Shown: piece after piece, positions 44,430-57,995 of the stretch
How positions within the stretch are numbered: the stretch's first letter is position 1
Layout: each line of letters opens with the position of its first letter
Origin: DASSQJ01 sp963726295
Lineage (GTDB): Bacteria; Actinomycetota; Actinomycetes; Actinomycetales; Dermatophilaceae
Assembly: GCA_963726295.1 (NCBI GenBank)
Contig: CAVSBW010000001.1
Location: forward strand, 1-64,000
Direction of reading: 5' to 3'
Length of the DNA stretch: 64,000 nucleotides
Translations under genes and position numbers: made by a program
The notes under the pieces: model-generated
Database searches by the model: none
Told to the model about the DNA's origin: nothing
Seen by the model: only the letters and a program-made list of their open reading frames with translations

Positions 44430-44759
44430 ATGCCCAACATCTTCGCCGACCTGCCCGCCGCTTCCGCCGAGGAGCAACTCACCGACCTGCTCGCCCGGCC
44501 GGGCCTGCGCATCGAGCGCATCGTCTCCACCGGCCAGGCCTCGCCGCCCGGCTTCTGGTACGACCAGGCGCACGACGAATGGGTGATCCTGCTGTCCGGC
44601 GGCGCCGGCCTCGCCATCGAAGGCGAAGCGGAGATGACGCTGGCGCCCGGCGACTACGTCTTCCTGCCGGCGCACAAAAAGCATCGGGTCACGTGGACGG
44701 ATGCGAAGGGGCCGACGGTTTGGCTCGCCGTGCATGCGGGGGAGCGTGCCGGCGATTAG
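44430..44759 (+). CDS. Small cupin-domain protein
   Basis: The intact 109-residue single-domain cupin begins MPNIFADLPAASAEEQLTDL with GGAGG five bases upstream. Cupin motif 1 is seen as YDQAHDEWVILLSGGAGLAI, which lacks the usual first pair of histidines except one. Motif 2 is APGDYVFLPAHKKHRVTW, which keeps the late His. Metal binding may therefore be partial. Proteins of this size are often described as cupin 2 conserved barrel proteins of unknown substrate. It converges with the cation efflux gene, leaving 30 bases between stops. Confidence 0.8.
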   Translation: MPNIFADLPAASAEEQLTDLLARPGLRIERIVSTGQASPPGFWYDQAHDEWVILLSGGAGLAIEGEAEMTLAPGDYVFLPAHKKHRVTWTDAKGPTVWLAVHAGERAGD

Positions 44760-44789
44760 CCGGCATTCGCGGCGACGCGCCGGCCGCCG

Positions 44790-45708
44790 CTACACCACCA
44801 CGACGCCGGTGTGCTTGGCCTTTTCTTCCGGCTCGACATGGATGGTGATGTGGCGTCGCGACCTCCGGCTCTCAGCGCGCGTCTCGATGCGGTCGCAGAT
44901 GGCGTGGACTATCCGACACCGCCATCGATCCCGGCACGACCAGATGGAACTCGATGAAGGTCATGCGCCCGGCGTGGCGCGTGCGCACGTCGTGCGCCTC
45001 GATGGCGCCGTCCGCGTTCGCCGAGATGACGCGTGCGGATGCGCTCGAGCGTCTGCGCATCGGCACCGCCTCGTCCATCAGGCCGCCGATCGAGACGCGG
45101 ATCAGCCGCCAGCCCTGCCACAGGATGTTGAGCGCGACCAGGCGCGGCGAGGATCGGGTCGAGGATCAGCCAGCCGGTGGCGAGCGCCAGGACCAGGCCG
45201 ACGAAGACGCCGACCGAGGTGAGCACGTCGGTGAACAGATGGACGCCGTCGGCGGTCAGCGCCGGCGAGCGGCGGCGGCGGCCGGCGCCGCACCAGAACC
45301 TCAGCCCCAGACGCCATTGATGCACGCTGGCCACGGCAGATTGACGGCCAGGCCCGGCGACCGGCTGGTCGAGCACATGCGGCGCGCGAAGCCGGCCCAC
45401 GCCGCGGAGAAAATCGAGATCGCGGCGATGACGATCAGCACGCCTTCCAGGACGACGGAGAAATACTCCGCCTTGTGATGACCGTACGGATGATTGGCGT
45501 CGGCGGGCAGGTCGCGCAGTAGCGGATGGCGGCGAGCGCGGCGACGGCGGTCGCGACGTTGACGACGCTCTCCAGCGCGTCCGAGTACAGCGCGACCGAG
45601 CCGGTCAGCCACCACGCGGCGAATTTCAGCGCCAGCACCACAACACCGACGCCGATGCTCGCGGCGGCGAGACGATGCCGTCGATCTGAGAAAAGTACGC
45701 TCTGCCAT
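44790..45708 (-). CDS. Cation diffusion facilitator (CDF) transporter, frameshifted
   Basis: This is a six-helix metal/proton antiporter. The start MAERTFLRSTASS at 45708 is followed by a break into AAASIGVGVVVLALKFAAWW and TGSVALYSDALESVVNVATA; the D-A-L-E-S metal site is in helix 2. HPYGHHKAEYFSVVLEG is the family loop, and LTADGVHLFTDVLTSVGVFV carries the second H-x3-D site in helix 5. The cytoplasmic ferredoxin-like domain ends HITIHVEPEEKAKHTGVVVV, stop at 44790. The ions are probably zinc, iron or cobalt. At least five frame breaks are present. Confidence 0.87.
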
Positions 45709-45991
45709 CGGGGGCTCCTGGTGGCGTCCGTGGCGCGAAGCGCGTGTCGACCCAAGCGACGCCGCGCGTTGTAGGGTGCCGATCCAACGATCTCAAGCGC
45801 CATCCGCGATCGTACGCCTCATCGACCTTTCGAATTGCACACAGCCATCACGGAAAATTTTCACTCACAATTGCAACATCGTCGCACAGCCATGCCCTGA
45901 TTGCGCCGCGGTGCAGCATGGTTTTCGCTTCGACGAATCGGTTGCTGTTGTGGTTAGACTTCGCTTCGGCACGGTTACGGGAGACACGACC

Positions 45992-46075
45992 ATGAGCATG
46001 GCTCGGCCGATCCACGTAGTGATCGTGTTTGCGGCATTCCTGTTCATCGGAGCGATCGTGTTCGGCGCCTTCTAA
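45992..46075 (+). CDS. 27-residue single-pass membrane peptide
   Basis: A tiny open frame starts MSMARPIHVVIVFAAFLF and ends with GAIVFGAF and TAA at 46075. GGGAG lies eight bases before the ATG, and a strong rho-independent terminator follows 51 bases after the stop. The peptide is a short cytoplasmic basic head plus one hydrophobic helix of about 18 residues with an I-G-A-x-V-F-G-A-F packing pattern. I do not recognise it. It may be one of the small membrane proteins that modulate a larger partner; TrkH lies directly downstream on the other strand. Confidence 0.6.
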   Translation: MSMARPIHVVIVFAAFLFIGAIVFGAF

Positions 46076-46126
46076 CAAGGGCGGCGACAGATCGCCAGCA
46101 CGCTTTCTTCAATGACATCGACGCGT

Positions 46127-46169
46127 GACGGCCGGCGATGGCGGAGAGCGATCCGGCCGTCGCCTTTTT
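46127..46169 (+). terminator. Rho-independent terminator after the 27-residue peptide
   Basis: GACGGCCGG (46127-46135) pairs perfectly with CCGGCCGTC (46153-46161), and GCCTTTTTG follows with five T at 46165-46169. It ends the transcript of the small peptide at 45992-46075 and lies nine bases before the convergent TrkH stop. Confidence 0.8.
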
Positions 46170-46177
46170 GGGCGCCG

Positions 46178-47645
46178 TCAGCGATAGAAGCTCGGCAGGA
46201 ACAACAGCAGCAGGCTGATCACCTCCAGCCGGCCGGTGATCATGGCGACCGCAGGATGCAGCTTCGCGGTCTCCGGCAGGCCGTGATAGTTGCCGGCGGG
46301 GCCGATCGCCTCGGTGATGCCCGGGCCGACATTGCCGAGCGAGGCGGTCGCCGCCGAGAGGCTGGTGGCGGCGTCGAGGCCGTGCAGGCTGAGCAGCACC
46401 GGCGACGATCGCGAACGCCGCGAAATAGACGAACACGAACGTGCCGACGGAGGCGACCTGGTCGTCGGTGATGACGCGGTCGCCGTAGCGGATCGGGCTG
46501 ACGGCGTGCGGGCGGATCGCGCTGGCGGATGTGCTGAAGCGCGATGCCGATCATGATCTGGTAGCGGAGGATCTTGACCCCGCCGCAGGTCGAGCCGGTG
46601 CAGCCGCCGATGAAGCTGACCATGAAGAAGAACGCCGCGGCGAACGTGCCCCAGCTCACGTAGTCGACCGACGCATAGCCGGTGGTGGTGATGATCGAGA
46701 CGATCGAGAACGTCGCGCGTTGGTGGTGGCGTCGAACCCGCCGAGGCCATGCTGGAGGTTGAGCCAGACGGCGAAGACCGGCGGAGAGCACCACGACGGT
46801 CAGCGAGGAACGCGACGATCTGCGGATCGATGCGCTCGCGCCAGCGAGCCCGCGGCGCACCAGGCGGAGGTAGGCGAGGAACGGCAGCGCCGCCGGCGAT
46901 CATGAACACCACCGCCACCCAATCGATGCGCGTCGCTGTCGAAATAGCCGAAGGAAGCGTCGTGGGTGGAGAAGCCGCCGGTGCAGATGGTGGTGAAGGC
47001 GTGGTTGAGCGCGTCGAACGGCGACATGCCGAGCGAGCCAGTAGGCGATGAAGCAGGCGACGGTCAGCGCCAGATAGATCTGCGCCGACGGCGGTGGCGA
47101 CGTTGCGCACGCGCGGCATGACGTGTTCTCCGACCGGTCGGACCATTCCAGGCGGAAGAGCTGCATGCCGCCGATCTTGAGGAACGGCAGGATGACGATG
47201 GCGAGGCCGATGATGCCGATGCCGCCGATCCACTGGATGGTGGAGCGCCACAACAGGATCGACGGCGGCAGCCTGTCGAGGCCGGATAGCACGGTGGCGC
47301 CGGTGGTGGTGAGGCCCGAGACCGCCTCGAAATAGGCGTCGACCGCGCCGAGGCGGATCGGATCGGCCATCAGCGGCAGCGCGCGCGAACACCGGCACGA
47401 CGAACCAGGCGAGCACGGTCAGCAGCGCCGCGTCGCGGAAGTGCAGCTCGAACGGCGCGGCCCTTGGTGGTCAGCACGCAGGCGCCGGCGAACAGCGCCG
47501 TGACGCGCGGCATTGATGGCGAAATCGACGACGAGGCCGTCGCTCGGCCGCCAGCGACACCAGCGCCATGACCGCCTCGCCGGCCGCGATCGACGAAGAG
47601 AATCCAGCCGAGCGTGAGAATGGCGGGCCAGATCTGTGGCAGCAC
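46178..47645 (-). CDS. TrkH-type potassium uptake protein, frameshifted
   Basis: This is the ion-conducting subunit of the Trk/Ktr family. Four pore loops with selectivity glycines are visible: AVSGLTTTGATVLSGLD (near 47300), HAFTTICTGGFSTHD (near 46990), FIGGCTGSTCGGVKILRYQI (near 46590) and ASLGNVGPGITEAIGP (near 46330). Linking helices include STIQWIGGIGIIGLAIVILP. The start MLPQIWPAILTLGWILFVDR at 47645 is provisional. The end EVISLLLLFLPSFYR at 46178 is firm. Many frame breaks occur. A TrkA-type partner is not present in the window. Confidence 0.85.
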
Positions 47646-47714
47646 GCTTGGGACGCTCCGTCGTCGGCGGCCCCTTCCGGCGGGAATCGGCCGGAACGAG
47701 GCTGGGAGGACGGT

Positions 47715-48485
47715 TTAGCGCGGAAGCAGCGAGGCGGCCAAGCCGGGCGGCGCGGATACCGGCAGGACAGCAGGCGGCGGGCCGAGCCCGATCACCGGGC
47801 CGGCGATCTCGCGGATGAGCTTGGCGCGGATCGCCTCGGCGAAATCGTCGTAGTTGCGGGCATGCACGACGAACGCGCCGGGGCCGCCGGCGACCATCGT
47901 CCGGTAATAGCCGCCGAGATAGGGCTGCTCGTTGGAGATGGCGAGGCCGTTGACGACGATGCCTCGCGACAGCGCCGCGTCCCGTGCCGCCGCCGGCGAC
48001 TCGTCGCGATTGTCGACACCGTCGCCGGAAACGTCGATGACGTGACGACTCGCCGCCGGGCTGTCGGCGCTCATGATGGAGACCGCCCGGGCCAGGGCAT
48101 CGGCAAGCGCCGTGCCGCCGCTGGTCGCCGGACGCGACACGGCCGCGATGCGCGCCGCCAGCACCTCCGCCGACGCTGCGTCGCGGATTGTCGTCCAGGT
48201 TACCGACAGGTCCTGTTCGCCCGGACCGCTCCACTGCATCAGCGCCACGCTGACGCCGTTGGGCGCCGCCGTGCGAACCGCGTCGAGCACCAACCGGTCG
48301 CGAAACGCGGCGGCGAACCCGTTCTTCTGGAGATCGTACTCATGTGCATCGACGCTGCGCGAAACGTCGATGGCGAGAAGCAGCGCGAGATCGAGCCCGG
48401 CGGCGGAGGCCGGTGCAGCGACCAGACCGACCGCCGCGACCAGCAACGCCGGTCCGAGAGCCTTGCGCGACGATCGTGGATCCAT
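47715..48485 (-). CDS. Secreted DUF1194 / von Willebrand A-like protein
   Basis: The intact frame of 256 residues has AGGAGG three bases before the ATG at 48485. A signal peptide (LLVAAVGLVAAPASAAG) leads into a VWA-type fold: LALLLAIDVSRSVDAHEYDL carries the D-x-S-x-S metal-ion site, RPATSGGTALADALARAVSI the Thr position, and RHVIDVSGDGVDNRDESPAA the Asp position. This matches the DUF1194 family of periplasmic proteins in Rhizobiales. The adhesion or assembly role is unknown. The C-terminus is proline-rich. It sits between SDR and TrkH genes on the same strand. Confidence 0.82.
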   Translation of the reverse strand: MDPRSSRKALGPALLVAAVGLVAAPASAAGLDLALLLAIDVSRSVDAHEYDLQKNGFAAAFRDRLVLDAVRTAAPNGVSVALMQWSGPGEQDLSVTWTTIRDAASAEVLAARIAAVSRPATSGGTALADALARAVSIMSADSPAASRHVIDVSGDGVDNRDESPAAARDAALSRGIVVNGLAISNEQPYLGGYYRTMVAGGPGAFVVHARNYDDFAEAIRAKLIREIAGPVIGLGPPPAVLPVSAPPGLAASLLPR

Positions 48486-48541
48486 CCGCCGCCTCCTGCC
48501 GGGCAGACTAGCCGACCGGCGCGTCGCCGGAAACGGCCGCG

Positions 48542-49322
48542 TCACCAATTGGCCGGCTTGCCGTCGCGGAAGAAGCCGCCGGTGGTGCCGTCGGTCAGCG
48601 CCGCCGCCCAGACGACCGAGGCGGCGCCCTGCCCGAGGCTGCGCGGCGCCGAGCGCCCGCCCATGCGCGTGCGCACCCAGCCCGGGCAGACGGCGTTGAC
48701 GTGGATGCGGCGGGCGGCAAGGTCGCGGGCGAGCAGCTTGGCGAGCGCGATGATCGCCGCCTTCGACACGCGATAGGCCGAGGTCGGCCAGCCGGCCTGC
48801 GTGTGAGTGCCGGCGTCGACCGCGGCTGGAATTCGTCGACCAGCGCGACGAGCTGGTCGCGGGTGAGTTTCGGATCGGCGAAGCGGGCGCGGATCGCCGG
48901 CGAATAGGCGTGCAGTTCGCCCATGCCGCTCGACACCATGACGATGGCGCCGCCATCGGCGCATGAGCGGCAGCAGCGCCTCGGTGAGGTTGAGCGCGCC
49001 GAAGAAATTGACGGCGAGCGTCTGGCGGACGACCGCGCCGTCGAAGCCATCGAGCGACACGGCGGCGTTGTTGACGAGGACGTCGATCATGCGGCCCTCG
49101 CGACGCAGCGCATCGGCAAGGGCCGCGATGTCGTCCGCGGATCGGTGACGTCGAGATGGCGGTATTCGACGCCGAGCTTTTCGGCCGCGGCGCGGCCGTC
49201 CGCCTCGTCACGGCTGGTCAGGATGACCGAGAAGCCCAGCTCCTTGAGCTGGCGGCAGGTCTCCAGCCCGATGCCGCGATTGGCGCCGGTGACGAGCGCC
49301 GTCCGTGCCGACCGTCCGCCAC
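48542..49322 (-). CDS. Short-chain dehydrogenase/reductase, frameshifted
   Basis: This is a classical SDR. After the GTG at 49322 the chain reads TALVTGANRGIGLETCRQLK (the T-G-x3-G-x-G cofactor site) across a break. VLVNNAAVSLDGFDG is the N-N-A-G-like motif. The catalytic Ser-Tyr-Lys set appears as VMVSSGMGELHAYS and TSAYRVSKAAIIALAKLLAR (Y-x3-K). IHVNAVCPGWVRTRMGGRSA follows, ending TGGFFRDGKPANW. This is a carbonyl reductase-like member (FabG/CBR1 type). The start lies five bases beyond the pirin stop, so the two are probably co-transcribed. Confidence 0.83.
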
Positions 49323-49326
49323 TGGC

Positions 49327-50241
49327 TCAGGCGCCCTCCTTGATGAAGGTGCCGGTCTGCAGGTCGCGCACCGCCTGCTGCAGCTCGGCCTGGGTGTTCA
49401 TCACGATCGGCCCGTACCAGGCGACCGGCTCCTTGAGCGGCTTGCCGGAGACGAGCAGGAAGCGGATGCCCTCGTCGCCGGCCTGCACGGTGACCTCGTC
49501 GCCGGAATCGAACAGCACCAGCGAGCGGTTGCCGGTCGTCTCGCGGACAAGAAGCTCGTTGCCGTCGACCTGCCTTCTCGGTCAGCACGCCGAACGGGTT
49601 GGAGGCGTCGCGGAACGTGCCCGAGCCCTCGAAGACATAGGCGAAGGCGTGGCGGGTGGTCTCGACCGGCAGCGTCTTCTTCTTGCCCGGCGGCACCGAC
49701 ACGTCGATGTAGCTGCGGGTCGGCGGCGACGCCCTCGACCGGCCCGCGCTTGCCCCAGAAGTCGCCGACCACGACGCGCACGACCGTGCCGTCGTCGTCG
49801 ACGATCTCGGGAATCTCGCCGGCCTTGATGTCCTGGTAGCGCGGCCTGGTCATCTTCAGCGAGGACGGCAGGTTGGCCCAGAGCTGGAAGCCGTGCATGC
49901 GGCCCTTCGGGTCGCCCTGCGGCATCTCCTGGTGCATGATGCCGCTGCCGGCGGTCATCCACTGGACGTCGCCGGCGCCGAGCGTGCCGCGGTTGCCGAG
50001 GCTGTCGCCGTGCTCGACCGTGCCGGCGAGCACGTAGGTGATGGTCTCGATGCCGCGATGCGGATGCCACGGGAAGCCGGCGAGGAAATCCTCCGGGTCT
50101 CTCGTTGCGGAAATCGTCGAACAGCAGGAACGGATCGAAATCGCTGGTCTGGCCGAAACCGAAGGCGCGATGCAGCTTGACGCCCGCGCCTTCCATGGTG
50201 GGCTTGGCATCGACGACGCGCTTGACGGGGCGCAGGGACAT
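49327..50241 (-). CDS. Pirin family protein, frameshifted
   Basis: This bicupin pirin starts MSLRPVKRVVDAKPTMEGAG at 50241. FGQTSDFDPFLLFDDFRNE and FPWHPHRGIETITYVLAGTV carry the metal-binding histidines. GTLGAGDVQWMTAGSGIMHQ and the conserved E in HQEMPQGDPKGRMHGFQLWA complete the iron site. The second cupin has LLVRETTGNRSLVLFDSGDE-like sequence (read across a break) and GDEGIRFLLVSGKPLKEPVA. The end LQTGTFIKEGA stops at 49327. Pirins are Fe proteins with quercetinase or regulatory activity; which applies here cannot be said. Confidence 0.86.
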
Positions 50242-50359
50242 GGGAATTGCCTCCACGAAGGCTCGATGGTTACTGTTGGTGACTAAAGATGGGCGGATTT
50301 GCCGCAAGAACGCAAGCCCCCTGCCCGGCGGCGGCTGCAGAGCTGCCGTGCGGACTCAC

Positions 50360-51000
50360 TCACCCCGCGGCGTGTTTCGGCCACTTCGCGGGCGACCGCC
50401 TTGACCTCCTCGGCGCCGGACCGCCGGGCGCGGTTTCCAGCACCGTGCTGCCCTCGCCGATGCACGCCGCATAGGCGACGCGGCTGCCGAAGGAGGCCTC
50501 GGCGAGCGGATGGCCAAGCTTGGCGACGGCCTCGGCGATCTCGGCGGTGATCAGCGCGCGGGCGACGACGCGATTGAGCACGAGCAGCGAGCGCGCGCCC
50601 TCGCGGGCGATCATGGCCAGCGTCGGCTCGGTCGCCCACAGGTCGACCGGCGTCGGCTGGACCGGCACCACGCCAGCGAGGCGACCTCGATCGCCGGACG
50701 CAACTCGATGTCGGATTTCGGCGGCGTATCGACGATGACCACATCGTGATCGCGGGCGAGGCTCTGCGCCTCGCGCCGCGCGCCCCAGCCGCTGGCCGTG
50801 CGGAACTCGAGGCCCGTGGCGCCCTCGCCGAGGCGGCGCTCGCGGCGCTCGAACCATTCGCCGAGGCTGCCCTGCGGATCGACGTCGAGCACGGCGACCG
50901 AGTTGCCGCCGACCGCATAGGCGACCGCGAGATGGGCGGCGAGCGTCGTCTTGCCGGCGCCGCCCTTCTGCTGGGCGATGGTGACGATCAATCCGGCCAT
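50360..51000 (-). CDS. ParA family ATPase (orphan), frameshifted
   Basis: This deviant-Walker ATPase of the ParA/MinD class has about 213 residues. The start MAGLIVTIAQQKGGAGKTTL at 51000 contains the K-G-G-x-G-K-T-T motif. LAVAYAVGGNSVAVLDVDPQ has the Walker A' Asp, and HDVVIVDTPPKSDIELRPAI the Walker B-like strand. SLLVLNRVVARALITAEIAE follows. No ParB and no parS-like site is seen beside it, so it is not the chromosome-partition parA. The short length fits cargo-positioning ParA-like proteins. The end is approximate because of a frame break. Confidence 0.8.
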
Positions 51001-51164
51001 GGCCGCTCTCCCCGGCTGAAATGCGTGGAGACGCACGCAACGTGACGGACATCGACGCCGCATGCAAGCAAGGAGCGTACCGCTGCGAGCCTGTGACGGA
51101 ACGTCGCGACCGCCGGCGCGCTATTTCGCCGCCCCGCGGGCAAACCAGCAGATCGACCGCTGCA

Positions 51165-51994
51165 TCAGCGGCCGCCGGCGAGCGCGCGGGCCGCGGCGAG
51201 GATGGCGGCGTCGGTGCCGAGCGCCGTGGTGACGCTGCCGGCTTTCTCGTCGTAGGGCGCGCCGGCAAGCGCCGGGTCGCGCCACGGGCCGGTGGAGATG
51301 GTGATGCCGCGGAACATGAGCTGGCCGCCGATGCGCGTCAGGTGCATGCCGCCCGACGCGCCGCCGACGGCGTCGCAATCGCTGCGATAGAAGCTGGTCG
51401 CGCCGCTGGAGATCGGCACGCGGCGGACCTTGCAGCCCCGCACCACCGGCACGTTGGGGTCCATCGCCTCCATGTCGGCGGGATGGGCCGTGACCACGAT
51501 CAGCGCGTCGCCGGCGCGCGGCGGCGCGTCGGCCGGCGGGAACGGCTCGGCATTCGCCACGGGCGTCGCCAGCCGCACGAGCGCCCAGTCGTTGTTGGAG
51601 CCGGGCTTCGGCGGCAACGCACCGAAGCGGGCATTGGCGGCGTCGGTCAGGAGCGGCATCCAGTCCGAGCCCGGCGTCTGCGGGCGGAAGAAGCACTTGC
51701 CGGCGCGCTTGCCGTCGGCGTCGAAGAACGTGTGGCCGGCGGTGAGCACCAGGTCGTTCGCCAGAAACAGCGCCCCGGAGGCGACCTGCGGCTTCGGCGT
51801 CGAAACAGCCGACATGGCCGGAGACCGAGCGGATGCGCGCGATCTCGCCGGCGGAGAGGCCGAGCGTCGGCCCGAGCGTGAGCAGCGCGCCGCGATCGTC
51901 CGCGCCGTCGATGATGTTGGCGGAGCGCGGGCGAGGACAGGATCGCGACCACCGCCGCCACGGCGACAGCGATCGAGGCGTGTCTTGCATTCAT
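51165..51994 (-). CDS. Secreted trypsin-like serine peptidase, frameshifted
   Basis: This is an S1-fold peptidase with a signal peptide (HASIAVAVAAVVAILSSPAL). The catalytic His is in LVLTAGHTFFDADGKRAG (near 51740), the Asp in SNNDWALVRLATPVANAEPF (near 51580), and the Ser in SDCDAVGGASGGMHLTRIGG (near 51370), where G-A-S-G-G replaces the usual G-D-S-G-G. A pair of cysteines flanks the Ser and another pair the His loop (VGCFDAE, GKCFFR). A break near 51930 and another near 51800 separate the signal from the body. It probably degrades periplasmic or extracellular proteins. Confidence 0.75.
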
Positions 51995-52084
51995 GCGTCT
52001 GGTCGGCCGTCCCGCCGTGCGTTGCCGCCGAGATCGCACGCTGGGTCCCCGCTTGCGCGGGGAAGGACGGAGGACGGAGGGTCC

Positions 52085-52350
52085 TCACCCGTAGCGCAGC
52101 GCCGCGCGGGCCTTGGCCTTGGCGGCCTCGACCTCGCGATTGCGCGGCGGGCTGTTGATGACGAGGTCTTCGAGCAGGTGATGGGCGATATGCGCCACCT
52201 CGTCGACGGCGCGGTTGAAGACCGCCTCGTTGGCCTTCGACGGTTGGCGAAGCCGCTGATCTTGCGGACGAACTGCAGCGCCGAGGCGCGGATCTCGTCG
52301 TCCGTGGCGGGCGGGTCGAAATTGGCAAGCGTGCGGATGTTGCGGCACAT
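52085..52350 (-). CDS. DUF2277 protein, frameshifted
   Basis: The protein of about 88 residues begins MCRNIRTLANFDPPATDDEI, the DUF2277 signature. It continues in another frame as PSKANEAVFNRAVDEVAHIA and HHLLEDLVINSPPRNREVEA, ending KARAALRYG at 52085. The two frames join at SGF-[A]-QPSKAN by one base. The family is widespread in bacteria, with a conserved N-terminal Cys and a helical core; its function is unknown. It lies between the HAD gene and the serine peptidase on the same strand. Confidence 0.82.
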
Positions 52351-52402
52351 GGCGGGAACTCCCTGGCTGTGTGGCCATCATAGCAGGACGGCCGCGCCTG
52401 CC

Positions 52403-53194
52403 CTACCCCGCGCCCTGTCCGAGCAGCCAATCGACGCCGGCGGCGAGATCGCGCGCCACGAAGGTCGGCGCCTGCCGCATGGCCTGCTCCTCGCCCGCCC
52501 GGTATTTGCCGGTCTGCACCAGCACGGCCTCAAGGCCGGCATCGAGCGCCCCGAGCACATCGGCCTCGGCATCGTCGCCGAACATGACCGCCTCGCCGGG
52601 CGAGCAGCCGATGCCCGCCACCGCCAGCCGGAAGAAATCCGGCGACGGCTTGCCGAGCACCGTCGCCTGCCGGCCGCTGGCATATTCCAGCGCGCGCACG
52701 AACGGCCCGGCGTCGAGGCTGAGCTGACCGTCCGCGTCGGCGAAGAAGCGGTTGGCGGCAAGCGCCAGGAATTCCGCGCCGGCCATGAGCTTGCGGAAGG
52801 CGGCGTTGAGGCCGGCATAGTCGAAATGCTCGCCGGCATCGCCGACGACCACCGCCTCGCCCTCTCCATCGAAGGGACCGGCGAAATCGGGCAGGAGCCC
52901 GGGATGGACGAGGAGATGCGGCCTGAGATTCCTCTCCCTCAGCAACGTGACCGCGATCTGCGACGGCGTCAGCAGTTCCTCGGGCTGCACGACGAGGCCG
53001 ATCGCGGCGAGGTCCTCCACGATCCGGCTGTGTGCCCGGCGCGTGGTGTTGGTGATGAAACGAATGGGCAACCCGGCCGCGCGCAGGCGCTCGATGGCCG
53101 CCAGCGCCCCCGGCAACGGCGTGTCGCCGACATAGACGACGCCGCCGAGGTCGAGAAGGACGCCCGCCGCTGTGCGGGCCGCAGTGCCGCTCAT
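52403..53194 (-). CDS. HAD-superfamily (class IIA) sugar-phosphatase-like hydrolase
   Basis: This intact protein has 263 residues from the ATG at 53194 (MSGTAARTAAGVLLDLGGVV). HAD motif I is VLLDLGGVVYVGDTPLPG, where the second acid is Gly rather than Asp (D-L-G). Motif II is IRFITNTTRR. The class IIA cap lies between. Motif III is LGKPSPDFFR and motif IV VMFGDDAEADVLGALDAG. This resembles HDHD2/NagD-type phosphatases (TIGR01458-like). The D-x-G change at motif I is seen in HDHD2-like members and may alter activity. Substrate unknown. Confidence 0.85.
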   Translation of the reverse strand: MSGTAARTAAGVLLDLGGVVYVGDTPLPGALAAIERLRAAGLPIRFITNTTRRAHSRIVEDLAAIGLVVQPEELLTPSQIAVTLLRERNLRPHLLVHPGLLPDFAGPFDGEGEAVVVGDAGEHFDYAGLNAAFRKLMAGAEFLALAANRFFADADGQLSLDAGPFVRALEYASGRQATVLGKPSPDFFRLAVAGIGCSPGEAVMFGDDAEADVLGALDAGLEAVLVQTGKYRAGEEQAMRQAPTFVARDLAAGVDWLLGQGAG

Positions 53195-53275
53195 GGCCGC
53201 ATCCCGGTCGTTGTTCGGCAAGCATACAAGCAATGACGGTGCCATGTCGGCGTGGCGGCCGACGATTTCGCCCGT

Positions 53276-57054
<3,779 letters not shown>

Positions 57055-57065
57055 GTCGACTCCGG

Positions 57066-57995
57066 TCAAGCCGCTGCCGTCGGCTGTCGGCTTTCGCCGG
57101 CCGCATGCCGAGCAGATGGCAGATGGCGTAGACGAGGTCGGCGCGGTTCATGCGTGTAGAAGTGGAAGTCGGTGACGCCGCGATCGACGAGGTCGAGCAC
57201 CTGCTCGGCGGCGACGGCGGCGGCGACCAGCTGGCGCGTGTCGGGATCGTCCTCGAGCCCTCGAAGCGCTGCGGCCAGCCACGCCGGGACGCTGGCGCCG
57301 CAGCCTTGGCGGCGAAGCGCGCCGTCTGCGTGAAGTTGCTGACCGGCACGATGCCCGGCACGACCGGCATGTCGATGCCGCGCCGCCGCGCACGCGCTCG
57401 CGGAAGGCGTCGAAGAGGTCGTTGTCGAAGAAGAACTGGGTGATGGCGCGGTCGGCGCCGGCATCGACCTTGCGCTTGAGGTTGTCGATCTCGGTCGGCC
57501 AGTCGCGGCTTTCCGGGTGGTGCTCGGGATAGGCGGCGACCGACACTTCGATCGCCGGATGGCGCCGCTTGATGCCGGCGACCAGATCGGCGGCGTTGGC
57601 GTAGCCGCCGGGTGCGGCACGTAGGGCGTGCCGAGGCCCGTCGTCCGGATCGCCGCGGAGCGCCACGATGTGGCGGACGCCGATGCTCACGATAGCGCGC
57701 GACCACCGCGTCGACCTCGTCCCGGGTGGCGGCGACGCAGGTGAGGTGCGCGGCCGGCGTCAGGTCGGTCTCGGCGAGGATGCGCGCGACGCGTGGCGTG
57801 GGTGCGCTCGCGGGTCGAACCGCCGGCGCCGTAGGTGACGGAGACGAAGTGCGGCGCCAGCGGCGCCAGCCGCTCGATCGAGCGCCACAGCGTCTCCTCC
57901 ATCTCCTCGGTCTTCGGCGGGAAGAACTCGAAGGAGACGCCGAAGCCGGCGTCGTCGCCGAGCCGACGGCTCGGGCGCGTGGCGCTGCCTGCCAT
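57066..57995 (-). CDS. metF: Methylenetetrahydrofolate reductase MetF, frameshifted
   Basis: MetF makes the 5-methyl-THF used by MetH. The start MAGSATRPSRRLGDDAGFGV is followed by SFEFFPPKTEEMEETLWRSI, the family N-terminus. SVTYGAGGSTRERTHA, HIVALRGDPDDG, EVSVAAYPEHHPESRDWPTE, KRKVDAGADRAITQFFFDND and FYTHEMNRADLVYAICHLLG read in various frames cover the FAD barrel. The ATG at 57995 shares a base with the TGA that best ends the upstream ArsR-methyltransferase gene. metH begins 11 bases after metF ends, so the three form one operon. Confidence 0.92.
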
